Assembly (NCBI GenBank): GCA_037013495.1
Contig: CM072805.1
Coordinates: 24,868,669 to 24,932,668 of the forward strand
Direction of reading: 5' to 3'
DNA length: 64,000 nt
Source of the DNA: Hippophae tibetana
Lineage: Eukaryota; Streptophyta; Magnoliopsida; Rosales; Elaeagnaceae
The position numbers were made by a program, and so were the translations under genes. How positions within the stretch are numbered: position 1 is the stretch's first letter; each line of letters opens with the position of its first letter. Of this stretch, positions 45,081 through 57,850 are shown in pieces. The notes beneath the pieces are model-generated. The model saw only the letters and a list, made by a program, of their open reading frames with translations. It searched no databases and was not told the DNA's origin.

Positions 45081-48000
45081 ATGAATTTATTATTGTACGT
45101 GTTTGATAATTGAGATTTAATTTCGGTCAATAATGTGAAAAGTAAATGGGAATGCCGTAGCAGCTTCGAATCTTCGATTGGATCGCCTTGATTTGAATAT
45201 TTGATGCTATTGGGCTCTCCGTGTTAACTGTTCACACTTCACAACGCATAAAATATTTTTTTAATACACCAAACATTTATACTACAGAAAATCATCTTTT
45301 TATTATAATTTTATGATAAATTATAATTAATAAATATAATTATATATAATAAAAAAATAATATATTAATTATAATTAATAATTATAATATATAAAAATAT
45401 TTAAATATCTAATTTTACTAAACAATTCTATTATAATAATAATGATAAAGTCATTTTAATATGTTAACCGACTACCAGCCCACACAAAGAATACTTATCT
45501 TCGTTGTATACAAGACATTTTTTTATTAGAAAGAGAAATTCATTTAAATCATTTTTGAATATTTTCTCCACCACTTATTATTGATTTAAGAAATATATTA
45601 ATAAAGCTATATCTTATAAATAAAATATTTACATTTTGCTATAACTTTATTGATATAAAAGTATAGCTAGGTCAAAGATGCAAAACATTTTAGATCTGAA
45701 TTCAAAGAATTAAGACAAAATATAATAATATCTCAGAGGTATGCATACCGTGTACAACAAGAAAATTTTACATCAAAGATATGCATGGATGACATGACGA
45801 AATATTTTATCAAAAATTTGACTTATTTTTTTTAGAGGAACTCATCTTAATTAACCCACAAAAGAAACGATGTTATGAAAATACCAATATATATTATTTA
45901 TTTATTCACTTGTGGTACTGACGAAAATCACTATAACATAAATGAATTATAAAAATTGAGTTTCCTTAAAAAGAAAAGAAAAAATACTTGTCCACCTATT
46001 TTTTAAAAAGTACATATATTTAGTTTAAAAGTACGTAATTATTATATGGTAATATTATCTTAATTATAATTATTATTGTTGTAATAATTTTTTATTATTG
46101 ACAACTTTATTCAACAACAATGTTATTGAAATATGAATAATTATAAAAATATTATAGATATTTCATATATTTTTATTAGGATAAAAATAAAAATTATCAC
46201 GAGAATATCTTGTTATATTAACATTGTAACTTTGATATAATTCAAGCTTTGAATTTAACAAAAAATTGCATATGAAAAGGCCAATGTAACTGGTGCGGGA
46301 GTGTGATATATTATCATTATGTTTGATGTAACTGTTAAATAGGTTAAGCAAGGATGTATTGAACTTAATTATATTAAGTTATGTTATAATTATTATTAAC
46401 CATGATTATAAATATTTTAATAATTATATTTAAAATAAATTTTATTTAAATCAATATTTTATTTATTTTTATATTTTAAAAATAAAATAAAAAATATTTT
46501 TAATGTGATATTGAATTATAAGTAAAGAAACACAATTTTATAATTAAAAATTAAAAGATTAAGTTAAGTGTGTAGTACGATTTAGTATATTACTATTTAA
46601 ACTGACATAAAATTATATAATCATGATATTTTTAATAGTGTGTAATAAAACATGTTATATAAGCTCTCTTTTTTGCTATGATTTTGAAATTAAAAACAAC
46701 ATTAACATGAAAAGAGAAAATCACACGATTTTTGGTTCGCTGACATTCATAATCAACAATAAAATTGAGGTAAAAGAAAGATACATCAAGAGAGAGAAAG
46801 GTATACAAATGAATGGACATGATAACCAATAAATTAACCAATTTTTTTAGATGAATCAAACCAATTTTTTTCATTGTTTGTTTTATAGATCCAAATAATT
46901 TGGTTTTGATTTTTAAAATACAAAAACTTATGTCTAATTAGATAAAATTTTACAGATTCCAAACACATACTTAACTGAATCGACATATATATTACTAATT
47001 CACCTATTTATTTTATAATTTTTATACATTTATAATACGTATCATATATGTTTATAATTATATAATTTTGGTTAAACTTTTATATTAATTAAATATGTGA
47101 AATAACTTATATTATTCTTTTATAATCTTCATTTTTATAAATATTTACTATAACCAATAAAATATCTAAATTATTTTTTGTTATCAAATTTTCAATAATT
47201 TACTTATTTTCAAGAGTTCTTTATTACTTAAATGCTTTCTAATTTAAACAATAAAATACAACTTTTTTGAATTATATTGTTAATTAAATATTAAATCTTA
47301 TTTATTAATTTAATATTAACATAAAATTAAAATAATTTAAATTCACTTTAATTTAAAATAAGTATTAGCAAGATAAACTTATGAAACCAATATAAATAGA
47401 TTAGTATAATATTGTTTAACCAATTTTTTATATGTTAGTTTCGTTTCTTAATTTATATATATATATATATATATCGATTTAATTAGTATTTTAAGTTAAA
47501 AACAATTCCAAAAATTCAATTGCGTTTACACTCTATAAAATAAGACGTTGAGAGAGTAATATGATAGGAATAATGATGTAATATAGGGATTAGCAATTAA
47601 ATTTATCAATTTAATTAAATTGATAAATTCGATACGATTTATCGAATTAGATTCAAATTAAAAAGTATAAAATATATCAATATTCGAATTTATAGATTTT
47701 ACAGTCCGATATAATCTGATTCGGAATGAATTACTATTAAAATTATAAATAAATACATATTTTATTTTATAACGTATTATATAATATATTATACATAACA
47801 AAATTACATTAAATTATTATATTTATACATATTAAATCTCTATAATAATTTAATAATTATTGAAGAATATTTATTTTTATTTTATTAGTTTTGACTATAA
47901 ATAATATTTTTTTAAAAATAAATCAGTTTAAAATTTATATTATATATATAGTGTATTATAATAATAATTTATAAATAAATTTAAAAATTATTCAAATCTT

Positions 48001-48399
48001 ATGTGATTCATAAAAAATCAATCAACCTAAATTCATATAGATATAAATTGATTAAATTATTAGATTGAAGATCTTTGAAGTAAATTCAAATCAAATTGAA
48101 TTTAAATTAATAAAAAATTATGTCGTTTTAATAGCTGATCACCCTTAATTGAGAAGGAGAAAATATTTCATATACTAGTGGTATAGTTACCTGCCGTATC
48201 CAATGTATCATATCCATTTATTTTTAAAAGAAAGAAATTAATAAAATAATTAAAATAAACTGTTCATAATAAGAAGGATATTATTCCGTTGTACGTAAGA
48301 TTTTACCAATCGAGAAGATACCCAAACACAATAGCGACAAATATCCCAAAGTCTCAAAAACCAGGTCGAGAAGTCACAGACAAGAAGGAAAGGATTAAA
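45081..48399. other. AT-rich intergenic sequence
   Basis: No gene recognised. There is a less AT-rich patch at about 45120-45250 and a (TA)n run near 47455-47475. A possible MITE lies at 47585-48150, treated separately. Confidence 0.5.
47585..48150. mobile_element. Possible hAT-like MITE
   Basis: The left edge reads tagggattagcaattaaat and the right edge reads agctgatcaccctta, which are imperfect inverted repeats with hAT-like TAGGG ends. The interior has gatacgatttatcgaattag and tccgatataatctgattcgg, resembling in style the hAT element at 11678. I found no clean 8-bp duplication, so boundaries and class are tentative. Confidence 0.3.
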
Positions 48400-48662
48400 A
48401 AAAATGTATAAAAATTTGGTAAAAATGCTATTGGGCCTTCAAAAGGGAGTTGCAAAGCCCATATATCTCTGTAGTGGGTTCAACACATAAGCCCAATCAT
48501 CTAGGGAAAAAACCTCTTTTATTCAAACTTCGCAAGCTTAGTCCCACACCAAAATGCTTATTGCGTACAGCGTATTCTCTAGGCTGCTTCATTCTGATAT
48601 CATCTTCTTTTACAGTCGGACTCCTCATTTTTGATTCGCCTTTCAAGTCGGTTATCGATTCA
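48400..48662 (+). promoter_or_regulatory. Probable 5' UTR exon of endosulfine gene
   Basis: A less AT-rich, pyrimidine-rich stretch ends in gattcag followed by gtactaac, a good splice donor at 48662/48663. The next acceptor is about 49629 (ttttttttcaag), 31 bases before the start codon. This gives a leader intron of about 1 kb. The frame starting at 48450 is not expected to be translated as part of the protein. Confidence 0.5.
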
Positions 48663-49659
48663 GGTACTAACGTCCTTTCGCTTTTCTTTATTATCTGTCT
48701 GCGTAGATAAACATGCTGGCTATCAATCAATTACATGTTGATTTTCCTTGAATAATCCCAGCAATCAATTATTGGTTTTTGTACTGCTATTTGCTAATAT
48801 TTGTTGTTGGTTTCAGAAGTAGTGATCTTATTGTAATGAAAATTCCTTATTGTACGGTAATTCTTGCCGATCACCGTTAATGGAGCTTCAAGTTTTCGAT
48901 TGAAACATAACTTTTTTTCGTACTTTGTATCAATTGAAATGAACTGGGCAATAATTTAAATAGATGAATATTATTAGAGTTCCATAGTTGTTTTAGTTTT
49001 TCTTTATTCTCTTCTCAATTAATAAACAGATTCATATCTTTTCGACTAAAAACATATGATCATGTGCTTTGGATTCATACAACTTAAAACTAGTGCTTAG
49101 ACACAAGTACACAACATGACATCTGAGCTGAAACTATGAGTTGAAATCTTAATTCTCTTATAGGTGACACGAATGGTGTTTATATATATATAACCAACTT
49201 TTTATATAATTTTTTACACTCTCTTATCTCAACAATGAGATTTATAAGGGAGTTGAGAAAGAAAATTATTCATTTAAATTGTTGGGATATGAGAGTGTAG
49301 TATTTTCTAGCATCTGATCTATGTACATATATACATATGCATATACGTATACATTGCAATTTGTACGAGGATACTTTTATAAAACGCTACTCTTTTTTAG
49401 TCATAATTATATGCTTTTCATGATGTCTTTATAACTAATTTTGCAAGCATTTGAATCAATATTTGTTGTCTAAACTAGCGAGAGTGTAAAAAAAGCACAT
49501 GATCAATTTCATATGAAATGCAATCATGGCAGGCTTCTTAAAACAAATAAAACTCTGAAATCTGTTTGGTAATTGTGTGGAAATGACTAGTTTTTGCATT
49601 CATTTTTTATTAAACCTTTTTTTTCAAGCCACGGTTATCATCTGCACTACTAGCAAACA

Positions 49660-51027
49660 ATGTCAAGCACAAACATTGAGGAGTTGAAGGAGAAAGAGCT
49701 TGCCGATGGTGCTGTTAAAAATGAAGTTGACATTGAAAATGTTGAGGAAGACCTAAAAGCTTCAGATAAAAACGATGATAATCCCATGCCTTCTCCTCAG
49801 CAGGAGGTATAGTGCTGCTTTTGTATTTAATACCCTGATTGGTCTGCTTGAAAGCAACCAAGAGCTATAGTAGATCAACATGTTGTATCTAGTAAAATTT
49901 GAACTATTTAGCAAGCCCAAAAAAAAAAAGGTAAAATTTGAACTACTTGGTATAGCCCTTCTGTTTTGTTAATTCAAACTGTTATACTTGATATATTCTT
50001 TGCCTCTAATTATAATGTTATGTCCTTTGCAGGAGGAAGTTGTCAAGAAGAAGTATGGGGGCATGTTACCAAAGAAGCCTCCACTTATATCCAAGGTAGA
50101 TGACAGCTCTCTTCTCTCTATCAAGATATTAATCTAGCTTAATCTTACCAGTGATGATCACCCATAAACGGAAATTACTTGCTGCAGGACCATGAACGCG
50201 CTTTTTTTGATTCTGCAGATTGGGCACTAGGAAAGGTTGCACTTTTTCTAATATTGATGACTTGATTGTACAATTTGAAATTTATAAGCCTAGCTTCCTA
50301 AATGAACTTTTTGCATAATGTTCAACAGCAAGGAGCACAAAAGCCAAAAGGGCCACTAGAAGCACTCCGCCCAAAGTTACAGGTATTCAATGTTTTTCAT
50401 GCCCTCCTAACTATTTCTATTGAGTGCGGATGTTTAGCACCCTTCATTGCTGGATAGGAGCATATATAACACTAAACGATCACAATTCAAAGCAAAACTA
50501 TTCAGATCTAACCAAAATGTCACCCTTATTGCAATATTCCTTCTGATTTGCAAACAGTAATTAACATTTGAATTCACAGAATCACGGTGACTATACCTTT
50601 ATAGATTCACTCATTATAAGTCATATCACTGTGAAGTCTTGCTATATATGATTGAAGGTTGAATCCATGAAGATTTAATTCTTACACTATTTTCACAAAG
50701 ATTGTAGTTTTAGGATTTTTGTTTTTGTTGGTCAAATGTAGTTTTGTGGTTGCTATTTTTCCTTTTTTCTTTTCCATCAGCCGACTCCACACCAGCAGGT
50801 GCGATCAAGGCGGTCATCTTATGCTTCTGTAGATGACGTTGAAGGTATATACTTAACTACTTCTTTTTTGGTAATGCCATTGATTCTCTCCTGTGTTTGT
50901 GGAATTAAACACTTCATCTGTTTTTTCCCTTCTCTCATTAGATGCTAGCAATGACAATACTCATTCTGAGGGTCAAAGCAACGAGTTAGATGGTGGCAGT
51001 GATGATCACACAGCTGTTGAGACTTGA
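49660..51027 (+). CDS. Endosulfine/ARPP-19-type protein
   Basis: Six exons: 49660-49806, 50033-50095, 50188-50235, 50329-50382, 50781-50844 and 50942-51027, all with GT..AG introns, giving 153 residues. The acidic N-terminus (MSSTNIEELKEKELADG) leads to the core KKYGGMLPKKPPLISKDHER, FFDSADWALGK and GPLEALRPKLQ, then a basic-serine segment RSRRSSYASVDD and an acidic tail. In animals and yeast the serine of the FDS(G/A)D motif is phosphorylated by Greatwall-type kinases; the phosphoprotein then inhibits PP2A-B55 phosphatase. That serine is residue 79 here. Plant members are annotated as cAMP-regulated phosphoprotein 19-related; a PP2A role in this plant is inference. RRSS near 137-140 is a possible PKA/AGC-type site. 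Probably cytosolic; no signal peptide or membrane segment. Confidence 0.93.
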
Positions 51028-52616
51028 GAACGAAAATTGCCGTGAGTAGGCATGGACTGCCCCCTTGTATTTGGACTTTTTTTTACATATGATGAAATGT
51101 CTATTCTCCACAAAATCGAAGCTGAGATTCTGACGACCTCTATAATGCTTAGGCAAATAAGCAAATCATGACAAATTTTGCACGTTGTTGTGACATGAAT
51201 CATATTACAGCTAATAAAGATATCGAACATTCATATTCTTGAATTACCTTTGTCTAATAGTTGATGTTTTTGCATATTTACGAAAAATGACCCATTAGAC
51301 CATTTTGTAATGATGGTTTGTAACGATCATGCGGCAAGTATAAAATTTGTTGATCAGGATGTAGTTGGGTGCTCAAAGTCAAAGATGATAGCGGGACGAA
51401 TACGAAGAGCTGAAAGATTACTTTTCTTATGTTGGTATTTGTCTGCTGGATTTGTGTTTGCAATGTGATTTGATGATATGATAATGTTGTGGAATAATAT
51501 AGCGTTGAAATATTTGAATTAAATTGTTTTAAAATAAAAAACGTTTGTCTTAATTCAAAAACAAAAAATTCATTTTTGAATTAAATTTTTCGTTCTGCTT
51601 CCGTTCGAAAATTTTCCATTTTTGAATTAAAATTTTACTTATGTTTTTTTTTTCTTTTTCTGTTTCTGAATTAATTTTTCTAGTTCTATTTCTGTTTCTG
51701 AATTAATTTTTCTAGTTCTATTTCTGTTTCAAATGGATATATATATACCCGTTAATTTAGGAAAAGAGAGGAAGAAATAGAGAAGGAGAAACAGAGGAGC
51801 TGAAGAAGAGAAAGAAAGAGAGAGCGCACTTGAGATGGAAAGAGGAAAAGAAATTTTATTTATCGTGCTAGTTTTTTGCAATAAAATTTAAACACTTAAA
51901 AAATTGGTATAACAATGAATTATTATTATTATTTAATTGTTATATTTTGAGAGATACATTTTTAGTTTTTTTTAACAGTCATTGTAATCGAACAAATTAT
52001 ATTAAAGAGTGTAATACATAAGTTTTGATTTTTGATTTTATTTAAATTTAATATTATTTAAATTATATATTTATAATTTTAATAAAATAATTTTATTCTA
52101 TTAGTTACTCTAAATTTTTGTATTTGCTTCATTTTAAAGACAAACAATGAATATTTTATATCTATTTTTTGGAACTGTTTTGTATACGGGACAGTAACTG
52201 TCATTTTTCTATAATTTTAATATAGTACTCTTTCCAATAAATTTCTAATCTAACCTGTCATTTATTGCTTATCATTCTTTGTTGATTATTATATCTACTT
52301 TAAAACTTTTACTTTCTTTTAGTTGGACTTTGCGTCTCTTGCTTTTGAATATCCTATAAAATCAATATTGTTTCCTTCTTGTTCATTTTTATTTATAACT
52401 GTAACGCTTCGTTATTTTACAGTATTGTTATAGCTTCTTTATTTTACAATACCTAATTAGTATTGATATTTTTTAATTTTATTGATTTTGGTAATATTGT
52501 CCGATTTATACGCATTTATTAGCTTTGTTTTTATCTATTCTATTTTTTATATGATTAATATATAATATTATTTATATGTTGTCATGTTCAATGGAAGACA
52601 CAAGATATTTTAGAAT
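51028..52616. other. 3' flank and AT-rich intergenic sequence
   Basis: The first few hundred bases hold the 3' untranslated region of the endosulfine gene. After that, AT-rich sequence with a gaattaaatttt-rich stretch (51510-51660), a GA-rich run (51760-51850) and no gene. Confidence 0.5.
51661..51730. repeat. 32-bp tandem repeat, 2.2 copies
   Basis: Unit tgtttctgaattaatttttc plus tagttctatttc occurs at 51661 and 51693 with a partial third copy from 51725. Confidence 0.9.
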
Positions 52617-52967
52617 AACTACTACAAAAATAGGTATTTAAGTCGATACGTAAAGTCAGTTTTTTCTAAAAATTGACTTTAAATTGGTTTAAAGTCGGTT
52701 CGGTATAAAACGAACGTTATCCACGTAAGACGTAGCGTCGGTTGATGTGTCGAACCGACGCTATGCGTGGACGTAGCGTCGGTTCTAGGCGTTAACCGAC
52801 GCTACGCTACGTGGATAGCGTCGATTCTGCTCGAATACAGGTTGAAAATGAATAAATTTAAAAAAAAATTAAAGTCGGTTCACCGCGTAAACCGACTTTA
52901 AACTTTAAGTCATTTAATTTAAAGTCGGTTCAGCGAATCGACTTTAATGCCCCTTTTTGTAGTAGTG
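52617..52967. mobile_element. CACTA-type MITE
   Basis: 351 bp with terminal inverted repeats AACTACTACAAAAA (left; first base changed from the canonical C) and TTTTTGTAGTAGTG (right), flanked by a 3-bp duplication aat at 52614-52616 and 52968-52970. CACTA ends and a 3-bp duplication define the class. Inside are several near-perfect palindromes made from gtagcgtcggtt and aaccgacgctac, and outer pairs of aaagtcggtt/aaccgacttt, so transcripts would fold strongly. No coding capacity. Confidence 0.88.
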
Positions 52968-52970
52968 AAT

Positions 52971-53137
52971 ATCCATGTTGAGTTCAAAAAATTTCGACGT
53001 TGATGCTCAAACTAGTTCATGAGTTCGAGAACGAGAGAGAGCGAAAGAAACACGTGTCAGGATATAATCGCCTTACTAGTCAAGAATTAGTTTGAGCATC
53101 AACGTCGAAACTCCTTAAGTTTCACGTAGATATTCCA
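52971..53137. repeat. Fold-back sequence, 27-bp arms
   Basis: Arms 52992-53018 and 53084-53110 are inverted copies matching at 26 of 27 bases, with weaker pairing continuing outward to about 52971 and 53136. The 65-base loop includes a GA-rich run. It directly follows the CACTA element. It could be a small fold-back element or the hairpin of a non-coding RNA; nothing here decides. Confidence 0.75.
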
Positions 53138-53829
53138 AAATACCTTGTACCCTCGTGTGAGCTAGACACGAACAAACAAATATAATTCATTTTTTTCTTA
53201 TTTTTTTATTTTCTTTTAATATGTTGTTTACATTTTTATTTTAGTTTTTCTTTTACAACTTATCCTTTTACCTTTAAATTGCTTTAGGATTTGACTATTG
53301 CAATTTCAATCTTTTTTTTATTATAATTTTTTTTCTTGCTTATCTGATTTTAATACTGTTTCTAACTTGTTTTAATTATATTAATTTTCATATAATTTTA
53401 TTCTATAAACTAAAATTTTGTTCTTATTTGTATATTTAATAGAAAATGAAAAGAAAAGATTATGTAATCTGAAATAACAACTCTAATGTCTTGAATTGAA
53501 AACCTAACTATGAATATTGCTCATCCTATTGTGGGTGGTTTTATTGTGAATCAAATGATAAAGTATTTTGTGGCTTATAGGGTAACACTAATGTTATTTT
53601 TGTTATTAAAAACAAAATCAATTTATTTTATAGAGATGTTTCACCTATTTAATATTTCACAAGTATAACAACGTTATTATTATATCATATTTATAAATAG
53701 TTAGTTATGTTAAATTTAATTATAGACAAATTAAACATAACATAGAAAAATAAAACATAGAAAATAACTGTAAAAAATTTATTTTAAAATTATACCTCAA
53801 AAGAATCCTTACAAAACTTTAATGCTAAT
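53138..53829. other. AT-rich intergenic sequence
   Basis: No gene or element boundary recognised. Confidence 0.5.
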
Positions 53830-54563
53830 TTTATTGTTGGAAAACCTCCAAACAGATTTGCATTTCCGTTTATTGAATGAAAAACTAAAAATCTATAAAA
53901 GCATAGCTAGTTCTTCTTAAAAGGAGAAGAACTTTAAAACTAAAAACTAAAAAAACTTTCTAGAAAGAGAAAGTTAGAGAAAGAAAGAGCTTAGAAAATG
54001 GTGTCTTTTACAATGGGTGAAGATAGTCCTTTTATAGGTGTAGAAGATGGGCGTTTGGCGCCCACAGGACATGGTATATGCATGTGCTAGTGCGCGCGGG
54101 ACACAACACGAGTGTGTGTAGAAATCGGCGCAATGTGTGTTGGCTGTGTGTCAGGAGTATATTGGGTGTGTGTTGTCTGTGTGCGCTGGCTACGCACGTA
54201 TGAGCATGTGCGGGCTGCATTCACGTCCTGGTACACGCAAGACTTGGTATGAATGGGCGGTTGCATGCAGGATTTCTACCTTTTGACATTTTTGACTGTT
54301 TTGATCCATTTTGTCCAATTTTTCATATTTTTAACTTTTACTCATTTTTTGCTTAACATATTTGTGATGTATTACCTCCATTATTTTCCTTCGAGTTTTT
54401 GAGTTATTTTTGAACAAAAATACTTGAAAAACAATAAAAACACCCATGATTTTAAAAGGACAAATTTATATAAAAATATGATAAAATCATACAAATATAA
54501 ATCTATTTAATCAATTAAAATGCATTAAATCATAGTAATTTTAGTGTTTTTAAGCACTCATCA
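53830..54563 (-). mobile_element. LTR remnant on minus strand, gypsy-like
   Basis: Read on the minus strand, the piece starts TGATGAGTGCTTAAAAACAC at 54563. It then has a promoter-like ctATAAAAGGAC (about 54040-54029) followed by a pyrimidine-rich transcribed part. The TGATGAGTGC start and layout are typical of plant gypsy-type LTRs. A GC-rich stretch with many cgc/gtgtg words (54040-54240) lies upstream of the TATA box. The far end near 53830 is not defined and no target duplication was found. It abuts the copia relic that follows and may have truncated it. Confidence 0.45.
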
Positions 54564-54569
54564 CGTACC

Positions 54570-57500
54570 TTAAGCACAAGCGAAATAAAGTGTCTTTGAA
54601 AAACTTGCTAATAAGATTGAAAGTGAAAAAACAACAATAAGACTTCTTTTAAAAGAGTGTATATTGCATCAGCACCAAAGACTAATGTGATGGAACATGG
54701 TCAAAGTTCCAAACATAATAAAAATAAGGGCAAGAGCAAGTTGGGTAAAGAGTCTAATTTGGGACCTAGAGAAACAACTTTTAAGAAGTCAAGCTTCAGA
54801 GGGATTTCTTTTCACTATCAAAGGACAGGGTAAAAGCCCCAGATTGTAAGTTTTCAAAAAGAAACAAAAACCATGAGGCAAACTCGGTTGATGACATCAC
54901 TCATGATATCTCGATATTAACTTGTATGTGGTCATTTCTGAGGTGAACTTGGTTGGATCAAACCCAAATGAATGGTGGATTGATACTGGTGTAACAAGGC
55001 ACATATGCTTAAATAAGGAGCTATTCACTACTTTTGAAACAGTGAAAGATGGAGAAAAGCTCTTCATGAGAAATTCTACCACATCAACCATTCAAGGGAA
55101 AGGTCGGGTCAAACTAAAGATGACTTCTAGAAAAAAGCTAACATTAAAAAATGTACTATATATGTCAAACATCCGTAAGAATTTTGTTTCTAACTCATTT
55201 CTCAATGAGTATGGATTTCAGATGGTGTTTGAATCTGATAAAGTCATTATGACCAAAAATAATATGTTTGTGGGAAAGTGATATCTATCTGATGGGCTAT
55301 TTAAGCTTAATGTAATGATAGTAAAAGTTAAGAATCTTAATAAGCTTAACTTTTCTGCTTATTTGCTTGAGTCTTCCAACTTGTGACATGGTAGGTTAGG
55401 TCATATTAATTAACATGGAATTCATACCTATATTCCAAATAGATTCAAAGCATAAGTGTGAGACTTGTGTTGAGCCAAAAATGACTAGGTCATCTTTTCA
55501 TTCGATTGAAAGGAAAAATGAACCCCTTGACTTAATCCATATATAGTGATCTATGTGATTTGAAATTTCTTCAAACAAGAGGTGGCAATAAGTATTTTAT
55601 TACTTTTGTTGATGGTAGCATGAAATATTGCTATATGTATCTGCTTAGAAGTAAAGACAAAACTATAGAGAAATTTATTCATTATAAAATAAAAGTTGAG
55701 AATCAACTCATTAAAAAGATAAAGGTATTTCACAGTGATCATAGTGGTAAATATGAAGCACCATTTGGTGAATTTTGTGCACAACACGAAGTTATTCATG
55801 AAACTATAGCATCTTATTTACCTCAACAAAATAAAGTTGTTGAATGTAAGAATCATACCTTGAAAGAAATGATGAATGAAATGCTATTAAGTTCTGAGTT
55901 GCCACAGAACTCGTGGGGGAAAGCTATTTTTGTCGGCTAACTACCTTTTAAATAAGGTACCCCGAAAAAACATATAATACACCGTATAAATTATTTTAAA
56001 AAAGGTACATTCCTATAAATATTTATGAGTGTGGGGGTGCCTTGTTAAAATAGTTGTACCTATACCTAAGAAGGTGAAGATAGGTCCAAAAATAATAGAT
56101 TAAATCTTCATTGGATATGCACATAATAGTAGTGCTTATCGATTTCTTGTGCATAAGTCAAAGATCCCAAACATACATAAGAACATGATAATGGAATCAA
56201 GGAATGCATCATTCTTTGAACATGTATTTTCAGGTAAATCTTAAGAAGAATCAAGTTCATTTAAACGAACGTATGAGACCATGAATAAAGATAGTCAAAA
56301 CCAAGAACCTAAACAAGAGGTTGAGGATGAGGTTGAACTTAGACGTAACAATAGGGCTAGGACAGAAACGTCCTATGATCCAGATTTTTTGACCTGCTTT
56401 CTAGAAAGTGAACCTCAAACCTATGAATAGATTGTGAATTCTTCTAAAGGTCCTCAATGGAAAGAAGCCATTAATGACAAAATTAAATCCATTCTACAAA
56501 ATCACACTTGAGAACTAGTTGATTTACCTCCAAGTAGTAAAACACTGGTGTCTAAGTGAATTTTCACAAAAAAATGTAGATTAGATGAATCAATTGATAA
56601 GTACAAGGCCATACAAATGGAAACATGACCTTGATTAATTTGATACTTATTTTCTCGTGATGAGAATAACATCCATAAGGATGATAATTGCTATCGCCAC
56701 TCTGTGAAATCTTGAAATACATCACATGGATGGAAATACAGTCTTTTTAAATGGAGAGTTAGATGAATAAATATACATAGACAAACCCAAGGGTTTTTCA
56801 TGCCTAGGGCAAGAATAAAAAGTTTATAAATTGATGAAGTGCTTCAAATAAGCACAAAAAAAAGTGGCATGAAAAGTTTGATAATGTCACGAGGACAAAT
56901 GACTTTAAAATTAACTAATGTGACAAATATATATATGTCAAGGACAAAGAAGATGGTTATGTTATCTTGTGTTTTACGTTGATAACATGTTAATTGCGGA
57001 TAGTAATGATCAAATTTACTAAGACTATGTTGAATTCAAGGTTTGATATGAAAGACATGGGATCTGCTGATGTAATTTTGGAAATTAAGATATCAAATGG
57101 TCTCATTTTAAGTCAATGTCATTATGTTGACAAAATACTTGAGAAATTCAACGAGGGTGATTTTATAATTGTGAGAACACCAGTAGATGTAAATCTACAC
57201 CTATTTAAGAATAAAAGTCAGAGTGTGTCTCAACTAGAATATTCTAGAGTAATAGGAAGTTTTATGTACTTGATGAGTTGTACGAGACCAGACATAGCTT
57301 ATTCTATAACTAAAATAAGTAGGTATACTAGTAATCCAGGATCTCATCACTAGAAAGGTATTACAAAACTACATAGATACTTAAGATATACACATAGCTA
57401 TGAACTATACTGCATAAGATATCTAACTATATTAGAAGAATATAATGATGTAAATTGGATATCTGACATGAAAGACACAAATTCTACCAGTGGATATATG

Positions 57501-57850
57501 TTTATATTGAGTGGTGCAACTATTTCATAAAAGTTATTTAAATAAACGTGCATTTTTAGGTCCACGATGGAATCTGAATTCATCTCTTTGGATAAATGTG
57601 GCAAAATATCCACATGGTTATGCAAATATTCCTAAAGGGGTGAGACTTGTACCTATAATATGCTTCTATTATGATAATCAATATGCTATTAGTAGGGCAC
57701 ATAGTAATATATATAATGATAAGTCTCGACATATACATCATAGACATAATATCATTAGACAACTACTCTCAACTGAGGTTATCTCTATTGACTATATGAA
57801 GTCAAAGGATAACATAGTGAATCCCTTAACTAAATGGTTAAATTAAGAGT
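54570..57850 (+). pseudogene. Second, heavily decayed copia element
   Basis: Pieces in copia order: a gag tail (54570-54900); protease with WWIDTGVTRHIC and downstream KGRVKLKM (54970-55280); the integrase core with VFHSDHSGKYEAPFGEFC and HETIASYLPQQNKVVEC (55560-55940); RT from about 56450 (WKEAINDKIKSILQNHT then a stop) to FYVDNMLIADSND (about 56972-57013); a connection with SQLEYSRVIGSFMYLMSCTR; and an RNase H end SRHIHHRHNIIRQLLSTEVI before KDNIVNPLTK. The catalytic YVDD is YVDN here, so the second aspartate is lost. Many stops and frame changes break all domains. No LTRs, primer site or polypurine tract were found. It belongs to a different copia lineage from the element at 28667-36701. 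Confidence 0.85.

Noticed and set aside
48450..48710. 86-codon plus-strand frame upstream of the endosulfine gene
   Set aside because: A good splice donor at 48662 cuts it, and it fits better as leader exon; no protein family is recognised.
54032..54220. His/Thr-rich minus-strand frame near 54.1 kb
   Set aside because: Translation of low-complexity gtgtg/cgc DNA inside an LTR-like region.
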